Shown piece by piece: positions 39,601-51,600 of a stretch of 64,000 nucleotides of DNA. Source of the DNA: Lepus europaeus (lineage: Eukaryota > Chordata > Mammalia > Lagomorpha > Leporidae); contig NC_084850.1 of the NCBI RefSeq assembly GCF_033115175.1, forward strand, positions 108,545,939-108,609,938, in the 5' to 3' direction. A program made the position numbers and the translations under genes. Every line of letters begins with the position of its first letter. The stretch's first letter is position 1. The notes beneath the pieces are model-generated. The model made no database searches and was not told the DNA's origin. It was given only the letters and a program-made list of their open reading frames with translations.

Positions 39601-42600
39601 AAACAGACTTCAGTTTCCTGTACTTGTTTTACTAGCATTCGAGTGACCTCCCTACTTTTGCACTACAGAGCCAGGATACAGTTAATGATGCTTGTAGAAC
39701 CCCTGAGAGCAAAGCTGACACAGAACTGCCCTAGAGGACTGTAGCCTACTTCCTCCTCAGTTTGTCCAGTCCTCAGAACAGGAAAATCAGTCAGGAGTAG
39801 CTGTTTCGATCAGAAAACATTTTGAATGAAAAGTTTCTAGATAAGGTTAATCTGCTGTCTAGGAAATATTTTCCCCAGTTCTGAATTGTTGGCTAGTACA
39901 ATATCTTCCTTTTGGGGAGCCTGGTTTCTTTGCGTTTTCCTCACATCATCATGCCGTAGGGATTAAAGTAGTAGTTGTAGTTTACCTTTTCAGTTAAAAA
40001 TAAGTAAATATTTTACAGTCTTCTTGAAAGGAGAGCTAGTTGTATCTCCATCACAGATTAAGGACGTGGCATAAAACTCATCTTGAGGATCCTACTGTCC
40101 CTGAGAGCATAAATTGAAAGAAACACATTTACCTTGGTTCTCACCTGAAAATGTGCTGGCTCCTGTGTTTCCATTTTCTTACCAGACGGGTTTCATGAAA
40201 AACCTATTTTATATGAAAGGAAAATAGTATATTACATTTATAGTTTCATACTCAAGATTTAAAGCTCTGTGGGATCTTTGGGGTTGGCAATGGTTAAAAT
40301 CATCACTTAGGACACTTGCATCCATAGCAGAGTACCTGATTCAAATCCGAGCTGCTCTGCTCACCATCCAGCTTCCTGCTAATGAGCACCCTGAAAGGCA
40401 GCGGGTGATGACTCGAGTACGTGGGTCACTGCCACTCCTGTGGGAAACCTGTGTGAAGTTCTGGACTCTGATTTTGGCCTGGCTCACTCTGGCTGTCGTA
40501 GGCATTTGGGGAGTGAACCAGTAGATGAGAGCTAGCACTGTTCTCTCTCTTGAATAAAAAAATAAGAATAAAAATGTAAAAACATTTTAAAAAAATGTGA
40601 ATTGACTGCTTTATAACTCCTATGGGAAGGGTTATGTTGTAAGATATAAGAGCAAGCAAGTCCTCAGTGTATCTCTCAAGTTGAAGAACATATATGCAGT
40701 ATACACAATTTTTATGATTACCCAAAATACAGTTTGAAAGAATCTTTCTAGTAGTGTTAACAATTATGTAGTATGAAAGATTAACTTTTGAAAAACTTTA
40801 AGAGCCATACATTGACAAGAAGCTATGATGGAAGTTGTAATGAGAATGTTTCTACACTACATAAATTCTATTTTTATATAATCTGTATAGGTCCTCCATT
40901 CCCCCCTTCAGATTTATTTATTTATTTATTTATTTTTACTATACACATTCTTGGTTATTTATTCTAAGGTCATTAGTTTTCTACTCCTCGGTGGTTTTGG
41001 CCCCTAGGGAAAATCTGGCAGTGTCCGGAGATATTTTTCATTCTGGGAGGTGCTACTGGAATCTAGTAGGTAGAGACCAAGGCTGCATAGAACTACTCCC
41101 TGCCACAAAGAACTATCCAGCCTCAAATGTCAGTACGCCAGGATTGAGAAATTCCTGCTCTAGGTGTTATGTTCCTTCTTTTTTAGTATTTAAAGCATAC
41201 ATTTATAAAATTTTAACTGATACATAAAAACTGCAATATTTATGGAATACTATGTGATGTGTTGATCTAGTTGCTTAGGTTTATTGCCTTTCTATAATCA
41301 TCATACTACATTGGAGAATTTACCACCTTCTCTGAGTTAAGGGATAATGTGTAATTAAACAACGTATTATCTCATTATGTCATCCTTTACTGAAATTAAC
41401 AGCTGGAATACATTATTACCTTGTAATTTTTTTGATAAATGATATCGTTCATAAAGCTGTGGAAGAAAGATGCAGAAGTAGGTATTTTTAAGACACTAAA
41501 GGTATACTTACATTCCTCTTGTATGCGATACACATGGAAAATCCATATTGTGAAAAAAACTGCATACATTTCAGATTTTTTTAGACCAAGATAAACTTCT
41601 AATTCCATTTTCCCATAAGCCTTTTTTGTTTTAAAAAGAATTATCTATTTATTTGAAAGGCAGAGTTGGAGGGGAGAGAGAGCATGTGAACCATCTGCTG
41701 GTTCACTCCCCAAATGGCCACAATGGCCAAGACTGGGCCAGGCCAAAGCCAGGGACCAGGAGCTTCTTCCAGGTTTCCCAAATGGGGGGAGGGGGCAAAC
41801 ACTTGTGCCATCCTCCACTGCTTTCCCAGATGCATTGGCAGGGAGCTGGATTAGAAGTAGAGCCCCAAGTTCAAAGTCCCATCCTTTGTACTATATCATC
41901 TCATCTTCAAAGAGTGATTTTAGAGTATTTTGTTCACATTAGCTTTTCCTTAAGAGTTTTCTGGGTAGATTTTGCAGAAAACTACTAGTCTTGATTTTCA
42001 TCCTGTAAAAGCATGGTCTTTTCAAATAATAAGAGTATGGATAAAGACAATTATCCCTGTGTGAAAGTGAGAGTACTAATCTGTTGCTGTGAAAGGAAAT
42101 GGGTAAGTAGTATTAATTGTGACTTTGTACTTTGCAGAAGGTATCTAGAAGGAGAATTAGAGGCTCTAATGACATACCCTGCCTGGCAATGTGAACACTG
42201 TGCTTTGTCTTTTCTGTGGAAAATGCAATTATTATGCTCTCCTTTATCTCCAGAATCCCTCCCTGTAAAGGTGTTAATGAAGAAACCCAAAAAGCTCTAG
42301 ACCGCTCTCTTCTTGATTGTACTTTCCGATTACAAGGTAGAAATAATCGCACATGGGTGGCAGAGTTAGTGTTTGCAAATTGTCCACTTAATGGCACTTC
42401 TACCAGGGAGCAAGGTGAGATGTTTCACACACTTTGTCTTCACATATTTCTGGCTGTTTAAAGTATTGACTTCTAGTAATTTTCCCTTATAATCCTGTAG
42501 GACCATCCCGACATGTTTATCTGACATATGAAAATCTGTTGTCTGAACCTGTTGGAGGTAGAAAAGTGGTTGAGATGTTCCTTAATGACTGGAATAGCAT

Positions 42601-45600
42601 TGCGCGACTGTATGAGTGTGTGTTGGAATTTGCACGATCTCTACCAGGTACATGTGATAATCTTTTTAAATTTCGAAAAAAGAAAAATCCCTTCCCTCTG
42701 TTTTAACTGAGAAATTAAAATATACATTGTATTTAAAAGAAAAGTATGTCTAATAAGGATTAAGTGGCCAATTTTAAAAAAAGTTTTTAGATATTTTATT
42801 TATTTGAGAGGCAGAGTTACAGAGAGGGAGAGACAGAGAGAAAGGTCTTCCATCTGCTGGTTCATTCCCCAAATGGCCACAGTGGCCAGACCTGGGCTGA
42901 TCCAAAGTCAGGATTTTCCTCCAGGTCTCCCATGTGGGTGCAAGACCCCAAGCACTTGGGCCATCCTTCACTGCCTTACCAGGCCATAGTAGAGAGCTGG
43001 ATCAGAAGGGGAGCAGCCAGGACACAAACCAGTGCCCTTACTGGGATGCTGGCACCACAGTGCTGCACTTTTAAAGTTTTTTAAAGATTTATTAAAATCA
43101 GAGAGATATCTTGCATCCCACTGGTTCACTCCCCAAATAGCCACAGTGGCCAGCCCTGGACCAGGCCGAAGCCAGGAGCCAGGAGCTTCTTCTGGGTCTC
43201 CCACGTGGGTGCAGTGGCCCAAGCTGTTGGGCCATCTGGTGCTGCTTTCCCAGGTGCATTAGCAGCAAGCTGGATCAGAAGTGGAGCAGCTAGGACTCGG
43301 GTGTCTCTGATATGGGATGCGTGTGGCTGCTTAATCTGCTGTGCCACAGTGCTGGCCCCCGAGTGGCCATTTTATATCAGACTTCACTTTCCTTCCCCTG
43401 GAGACAACCACTCTTTAAGTATTGTTTCCAGAAAATTTTACACAGAGATAAACCAGGTTCTACCTACATAGTATACACACATATACATATATGTGTGTTT
43501 GTGTGTGCGCATGTGCACCATACAATATTGTAAGCAATTTGTGTTGATTTCTTTAATCTTCATAGTCACCCAATGAAGTAGGGATCATTCTCTATTTTAT
43601 AAATGAAGAAAGCATGTCACAGAGACTGAACTTAGCTGAAGGTCACATAGCTAGAGAGTGGCAGAGCTGGTGTTATAGCCCCCTATTATGCTTGACTGTT
43701 TCAGTCTGTCTCCTCCTCTTCTGCCCTCTTGTAGAAATGGAAGCAGACTCTGCTGTTGGCTGGATTTTTCTTTGAAAGACTATGATAATTAGAGATCTTT
43801 ATATTCAGGCAAACAGTATTGCCAAAATGCCTCCATTTTCAAATTTATATTTTCAAATTTTGCATGTTTATCAATCTCCTTTTTGTTTCCTTTCTGTTTA
43901 GACATACCTGCTCATCTAAATATTTTCTCAGAAGTTCGTGTTTATAATTATCGAAAACTCATCTTGTGTTATGGGACCACCAAAGGGAGCTCAGTAAGTC
44001 TGTGAATTAAAGCTCTGGAGTTTCTCATAACTTAATTTAAAAATTTAAATTAAATTTAATTTTTTAAATTTAAATTTAAAAATTGAGAACTCAAAAAACA
44101 AAAACTTTCTTGAAATAAGTAAGGACTCAATCAAAAATAAGGAATAAAATGATAAATTTTAAATGCTTTGTTTACAAATATAGCATGCTATAATGCTTAA
44201 CTCTTTAAAGATGAAAATAAAAATAACACCCTCTTTGATAGGGCATATGATCTTGAGAATTTTGGACAAGGTGTTGTGCTTTGGATATTTGTTTTTTTCT
44301 TCACTGTTTCCAAATCTGTTTGGCAATATGATTACTGTAAGAAAGGTTATGAATCTTAATGAAGAATGGGATGGGAGAGGAAGTAGAAGGTGGGATGGTT
44401 TGGGGGTGGGAGGGCAGGTATGGGGGGAAGAACAGCTATAATCCAAAAGTTATACTTATGGAATTTATATTTATTAAATGAAAGCTTTCTGTAAAAAAGA
44501 GGGCTAATACACATGCTTAGGGAATGTACTAGGTTCATATTAACAGCACATCTGAAGTTTAAGTCAAGTCTTACTTGTTTTCAAAAAATATCTCAATTAG
44601 GTCATTTATATTTTGCTTTTTAACATTTTTTCTGTGACTTGAATATGTTACTTTCTCAGTCTCTGTAATTTCTTTTATTTAGATTAGTATCCAATGGAAT
44701 TCTATCCATCAGAAGTTTCATATTTCATTGGGAACTGTTGGCCCAAACTCAGGTTGCAGTAATTGTCACAATACCATTCTCCATCAGCTTCAAGAAATGT
44801 TCAACAAAACACCAAATGTGGTTCAGTTATTACAGGTAATTACATTTATTTTCTGTCTAAAAATAAGACTTAGTGTTTCAGGTGAAACTCCTCAGAAAAA
44901 TCATGTGTACTTAATCATCTTTAATAACAAAGGTGAATACCTTTCTGCTTTATATCCTGAAAGGTACTTAGAGAATTTTCTTAGATAAAGTGGTTACAGT
45001 GATGTACTTTTATGTTCTTTTCAAGGAAAAGTTTATGGAAGGATATTTGATTTTTTATGCATTGACAAGTCTGAGATTTTAACAGTTGTACAAAAACTGG
45101 CTGTTCTCACTGTGTATTTCCTTATAGGTACTATTTGATACTCAGGCTCCGTTAAATGCCATCAACAAACTCCCCACTGTGCCAATGTTAGGCTTGACGC
45201 AGAGAACCAACACTGCCTACCAATGCTTCTCCATTCTGCCACAGTCTTCCACCCACATTAGGCTGGCCTTCAGGAACATGTATTGCATTGACATATACTG
45301 CCGGAGTCGAGGTGTTGTGGCAATACGAGATGGTGCTTATAGTCTTTTTGATAACAGCAAGTTAGTTGAAGGTTTTTATCCTGCACCAGGACTAAAGGTA
45401 ACAGATTTTAGTGTTACAGCATGAGTTAACATAAAAAGGACCTCTAAATAAATTCAGATCTCAAATAATTCCTTTGATGGGGGAAATAATGGGGAAAAGC
45501 AACCAATTCCTATTTAAATTTAATATGAGAAGGCTTCAAAAAGTTAATGGAAAACACATGCTATCTTTTAATTCCATTTTTACCATGGAGTTTTTGAAGC

Positions 45601-48600
45601 CACCTTGTAAGAAGCAGTGTTTATTCATTGACTGCAGCTTCATTCTGAGAGAGCTGGAAGTTCTGATAAAGTGCTGCCCATGTGTACACGATGATAAAAA
45701 GTCCTTTATTTCCTTAGCTTGCAGAGCACGAGTGAGGTGAAAGTTATGAAGAGAGAGTCATGTTTGCTGTTTGCAATTCTAAGGAACTTTAAAAGTAGTC
45801 TTTATCATTGATTATCAAAAAGGTTTGGTCATCAGTTCAACTCTGATACTTTTATAAAATGTAAGGTCCTGGGCCACAGCCCCTGGAGGTCCTGGTGACA
45901 TGTGATAGTTCACGTGTACGTGTTTATAGTTGTCAATCAAATTGTTCCTAGAGGCTTATTATGAAAAATAGTCTCCTGCAACCCGTTCTTGTCATTTTTC
46001 TGCTCCTTAGACACACTTGTTTTCCGTTTCTGTGTAGCTGATTCTCTCGGTATTTATATCCATATCTCTAAATAGCATGCTTATACCACTGGTAGTACTT
46101 TATCTGATTCTCAGAATGGAAATAACAATTCAGTTTTTAAAGGTTTATTTTATTTATTTATTTATTTGAAAGGTAGAGTAGCAGGGAGAGACAGAGATCA
46201 TCCATCTGCTGGTTCACTCCTCAGAAGGCCGCAACAGCAAGGGTTGGGCTGGAACCAGGAATCAGGAACTTCCATCTGGGTCTTTCGTATGAGTGGCAAG
46301 GGACTCGCATACTTGGGCCATCTTCCACTGCTTTCCCAGGCAGGTTAACAGGGAGCTGGGTCAGAAGCAGAGCAGTCAGACTCAAATTGGTGATCTGATA
46401 TGGGAGCAGGCGGCAGCTTAACCTGTTGTGCCACAACACCACTGGCCCCAACTATGTATTATTTTTCAGTTTTTTTTTTTTTTAAAGTACACCTTCTTCC
46501 ATCCAGGTTGTCCCTAGTACATAAATATATTCTTCTTTCCTCCTATCTTGGTTATAGTTTTTCAGTGTTTGCATTACTATGAATGTGTCAACACCATTCC
46601 ACCTAGCTTACTAAAATTATTTTTATTTATTTAAATTATTTATTTTATTATTTTATTTGAAAGACAAAGAGGTATCTCCCATCTGCTGGTCCACTCCCGA
46701 AACAGCCACAACAGCCAGGGCTGGACCAGGCTGAAGCCAGGAACCTGGAACTCCATCTGGGTCTCCCACCTAGGTGGCAGGGACCCAAGCACTTGAGCTG
46801 TCACCTGCTGCCTCCCAGAATGCACATTACTCCATCAGAAGTGGAGGAGCAGGGCTCGAACTAGGCACTCCGATATGGCATGTGGGTATCCTAAGCTGCA
46901 ACTTAATGCTGCACCAAATGTCTGCCCCTTCTTTTCCTGGAAATTATCAGTTGTTGGTTTTTTTTTAAAAAAACTTAGCTTTCTCTGTACTTCACTAGCC
47001 CTTAACCTCCCCCTCAGTTGTGTAATTCTTCTCTAAGTACATACAAAGATACCAGATAACCTATCGGCTTCATCTTGAAGAAATCTCTTCCCCAGTCCTC
47101 CAACCTGCTGCATTTTGGATTGCTGGCGCTCCAGGCCTTTTTCACAGTGTTGGCTCAAGATTGCGGCAGGATGAAAGAGAGGTTCCTTCACTTCTCTCTT
47201 GTGGCGCGTGCCCTGTATCTTGTAGCTTGGGACTCATATCTTTTTCTTGGTTTACTTCATTGTTTCGTTGGAATACCTTTTTTTTTTTTTTTAACAGGCA
47301 GAGTGGACAGTGAGAGAGAGACAGAGAAAGGTCTTCCTTTTTGCCGTTGGTTCACCCTCCAATGGCCGCCGCGGTAGGCGCGCTGCGGCCGGTGCACCGC
47401 GCTGATCCGATGGCAGGAGCCAGGTGCTTCTCCTGGTCTCCCATGGGGTGCAGGGCCCAAGCACTTGGGCCATCCTCCACTGCACTCCCTGGCCACAGCA
47501 GAGAGCTGGCCTGGAAGAGGGGCAACCGGGACAGGATCGGTGCCCCGACCGGGACTAGAACCCAGTGTGCCGGCGCCGCAAGGCGGAGGATTAGCCTACT
47601 GAGCTACGGCGCCGGCCCTCGTTGGAATACCTTCTACAACAGAATGCCTTCTCCCATGGAGAAGGTCTGTGGGGAGGTTAATTTGAGACCTTGTGTGTCT
47701 GAAAGTGTCTTTAGCTTACCCTAATTGGAGAGTGTCTAGAGAATTACAAATTGCAGTCATTTTAGTGTAAAAATTTTGAAATCATTGCTTCATTGTCTTC
47801 TACCTTCCATTGTGACCATTGTGACATTTAATGCTGTTCTACTACTTGGATCTTAAGTGATTTGAGCTCTTTCAATGTGAATGCTTTTACATCCTTTTGC
47901 TCTGGGAAATTTTCTTATGTTATATCCTGATAGTTTTGCTTTGTCTTTTCTGTTAGGTCTTTCTGGTGCCCCTGCTGTTCTGATGTTTTAAATCCTGACC
48001 TTGTCCTTTGCTTTTCTTATTTCTTTTGTTTTTTGACTGTTATTTTTTTTTCTATGTCCCTTTGTTTCTGGGAGATTTCTTCTGTTTTTCTAATCCTTCT
48101 GTTTTTCATTTTTACCAATTTTTTTTCTTAATTTCCAAAAGCTCTTTTTTTTATTTATAAGTGTTCATTTTACACCATCCTTTTATGATATTCTATTATG
48201 GCTACATTGTCTCCCCTTTCCTTTCTTCTTGGATAATCTCCATTTTTTCCACTGTGCTTTACAGGATGAGGAGTTGATCTCTTTCATATTTGTGTCTTTC
48301 CTGAAATATTAAGTGATTGTCAGTTCTGCTTTTATTTAAAGGTAAAACTTACTGACTGTGGTCTTCATTGCAGGATGATCTACTTGGGCCAATTTTTTGG
48401 GTAACTCCTGTTGTCGGTAGCTTTAGGTCTTCCATTGGGATGGTGTGAGTACCAAGAAAGGGTACTTACGTTTCCTACACGAGGTAGGAATGCATCTGCC
48501 TCCCAATTTTGGGGAAGTCAAATGAAAGAAGAAAACTGTTTTCAACATCTAGCATCTAAGACTTAATCCTGATTTTTCATATGATATTCCTTCTCTGTGG

Positions 48601-51600
48601 GTCTTGTACTCCTCCAGGATGGAGGAGAAGCTCCTCCAGGGTAGTAGAAATTACTGAGTTCAGTGTGAGTGGCAAAGCTGGGAGGGCTTCAGTGTCCTAT
48701 GAAGAGATTTTCACCCTGTCCTGTTTTTAGTCTCACGTTCATCCCCACTTCCAGGCGTATCTGGTGCTGCCAGTTCCAAAGTATCTTGAAGCTCTGGATG
48801 GAAATAGCTTTGTTTCTTGGCTTTCCCCACAGCTTGCTTAGAATACAGCTTGCTTGCATCAGATGGTTTGGTTTCCACTCATCCATCTGCTTTGCCGCCT
48901 CCAGAATGTGTTTCTATTTTCTCTCTTATTTTCCTTTTTGTCTTTGTGACTTACCACTTTAATTTTCTTTTCAGTGGTTTTAGTGAGGTATTGGGAAAGG
49001 GTGAGGTTTGTGTTGTGTTATGAAACCATCTTTAATTAAAAGTCAGATGATGTGCTTTGAATAGGTCTTTACTGGTTCTGATAAACTAATTCTAGGTATT
49101 TTTGAAGACTGGGAAGGTGGGGAGTATTAAAGGACCTGTGTCTGAGACGTAAGCTTGGTGGCCTTGCTCAATTTTCTGATGAAGTACTCTGTGAAACAAG
49201 GCTGCCCCGTTCTTGATGGTTCAAGATGAAATCATGTAGTATAGAAATGAGAAAGTTGCTTAGGCTTCTTTCTCAGTGTTCTTGTCACTTTCTAGCTTAA
49301 AAGTTGAGAACTCGCTAAATGGAAAATTTCCCAAGGCATTGAAATTATGTGGCCATTTCAATTGTTCCCCCATTTCTGGGTCAGAAATTAATAATATTTT
49401 GACCTGGTGTTTAATGTTGCCAGGGTACCCTTCTTTTTTCAGTTTTTCGCTTGTGTAATACTTTCTAGTTGATATGATTTTTTTTACTTAGATGTTGTTT
49501 TTTATTAACCATTTTCCTCAATTACCCTATTCCTTCAAAACATGCACTGTCTCTCCTAGGTTGTCCTAATGATAATTTTCAGAGATGGACATAATATGTT
49601 TATTTGTATTTTACTAAAGTTGGTAAGTAATCTGAATTTCACTTGTTTATGTCCACAGACGTTCCTGAATATGTTTGTTGACAGCAACCAGGATGCTCGG
49701 AGAAGATCTGTAAATGAGGACGATAATCCCCCTTCTCCTATAGGTGGAGATATGATGGATTCTTTAATATCACAACTCCAGCCACCACCCCAGCAACAGG
49801 TAATGTTGAGTCGAAATTCCAAACAATGTCACATTTCTGTAACTTTACAAGTTCTACAGGTATCAGAGCTTCTTTGTTGAAAGGCTAGGATGTCTGTGGT
49901 AGGCCCAGGATGCTCAGGAAATTCTTATTTATGAAGAAACAGCAACAGAGGGAGACAAGGCTTCCAGTGAAGGGAAGTGAATAGTGCTAGAATTAGCATG
50001 AATCTCAGACACTCAGATCACCTGTGTACTTAAGATGATGTTGAATGATTCCAAGGATGGAAACATCAGCTTGGGATCTGAGATCTTGGGGGAGAGTGTC
50101 CTCACCATTCCCTGAAAGACCCATGTTATTGGAGTAGAGCACAGTGAACCAGATGTCTAATGATGTTTGTTAGGGACTCCTCCAGAGAACAGGTGTACAC
50201 ATTTCAAGCGTTTGGATAAGCCCATTATAGAACCTTAGGAGCTTCCAGTTCTGTCATCCACTCACCTTTGTGTTTCTGAGAGTTGAGCAGGCCCCCAGGC
50301 CAGCCTTTGTTTTCTCACTGACACTTCTGAAATAGCAGGTGACCAATGATCCTTCACCCCTTCACCAGGGCTGTGTGCTCTGTCCTATCTTGGAAAATAC
50401 TCGTTGTGTGTCTGGCCTGAAGTCTTCCACGGCCCTGGTTTTGGTTGCATGTGAACATGTAACCTTAGGTAAGGGCTCTTTGGCACATCCTTTGGATTTC
50501 GTTTACAGAACAGCTCACTGCTTCTCATTGAGAAGCTTTCGCAAAGTAGCACTGCATGAAACCAACATTGTGCAGATTATCCACTTAGCTTGTTTTAGTG
50601 CCTGGCTTCTGGTCTGGCTACTTAGTAACTGGGGCTTCCCAGTGCTAACCTCTTGGATAAAGTACCAGACTATTACCAGAAGGAAGGTTTTGTGGAAGGT
50701 GTGTTGTCCTGGCAGCTCATCCCTGGGTTTCTGGCCTCCTCACTATCTATTTCCCTTCCTGACCTTCATGAAGATGTAGGGAAGCTCAGTCAATCCCCAT
50801 GTTCCTCTGTGGAGCCAGGCTCTGTGGCTCTTTAATGATGTCCAAATGTTGACTGGAATGAAATCTTCTCCCTCTGAGGAAGCTGGGCCACCATGGGGGA
50901 GAAGTGCTTTGACCCAGCAGGTGCCACAGTGTCATTTTTCTTGCAGAAGCCCCCTTTCTTGCATTGTAGGTTTCGCTTGTACCTGATGTGGAACAGGGGC
51001 TGAGCCACATCTAAGAACTCTGTGTACCAGTAGTATTTCATACTTAAACGTGAGATTGTTAACTAGGAAAATAGTTCAGGCTAAGGCAGAAGAAAGATTA
51101 GAAGTGGGTAGATCAAGAAAACAATAAGATACTCTGGAAAAGTTAGAATGATCTGTCACTTTGTGTAAGTTTTAGGAATTTTCTGCTTTTTCTTAATGTC
51201 TCATTCAACCTTGTTTTAAAATTAAAAAAAATTTACATTTAATGCTAGTCAGAATTCTTTTAAAAGACTTTTATCAGCTATGGCTAAATGTCATTAATCA
51301 GTGGCTTCAGCACGAGGTACTCTTGAGGATTGAGCATTTTTTAAGTAACAATTTCAATTGTATTTCTTTTTATTGCATATCTGTGCTACACTCTTATTTG
51401 TAAGCTGTTAGTCTCTGTGATAAGATAGTTGTGTAGAAAAAATATTCATTAAGGGATTCATGTACATTTTACTTGATGTTAGCGGGTAGTCTTACTTTTT
51501 ATATAAAATGAATAGTTTGAGTTAATAAGCTAGTCCGTGAGATAGGAAAGGAAGAAAATATAATAGCTTAGGAAGATCACAGGTTTAGTTATAAGGTAGC

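Larger units (their letters stand above)
35996..42253 (+). other. MED14 intron 16 (6.3 kb)
   Basis: Contains six SINEs, a MER20 and a possible old repeat at 36360-36930. The stretches 35996-36360, 39300-40278, 40576-40974 and 41166-41620 are unique AT-rich sequence. A (TTTA)n run lies at about 40917-40936. Confidence 0.85.
42648..43901 (+). other. MED14 intron 18
   Basis: About half of it is two nested SINEs (42771-43361), followed by an alternating purine-pyrimidine tract and a MIR. Confidence 0.88.
43994..44682 (+). other. MED14 intron 19
   Basis: Contains a 60-bp pure A/T near-palindrome (44032-44092) and a young L1 3' end (44345-44480). The rest is unique. Confidence 0.85.
45398..49658 (+). 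other. MED14 intron 21 (4.3 kb)
   Basis: Three SINEs lie between 46136 and 47618. 45398-46135 is unique, and 47634-49658 is T-rich, possibly very old repeat-derived sequence in which I recognise no gene. Confidence 0.82.

Noticed and set aside
47075..47377. Open frame of 100 codons at the left edge of the SINE at 47280
   Set aside because: It ends inside the SINE and shows no domain or splice context.
50339..50779. Open frame of 146 codons in intron 22 (+)
   Set aside because: No recognisable domain, no exon-like borders, and the composition is ordinary intron sequence. It could be chance.
50786..51041. Overlapping minus-strand frames of 69 and 74 codons, possibly a processed pseudogene
   Set aside because: I could not recognise a parent protein, and there is no poly(A) tail or target duplication. 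A BLASTX search would decide.
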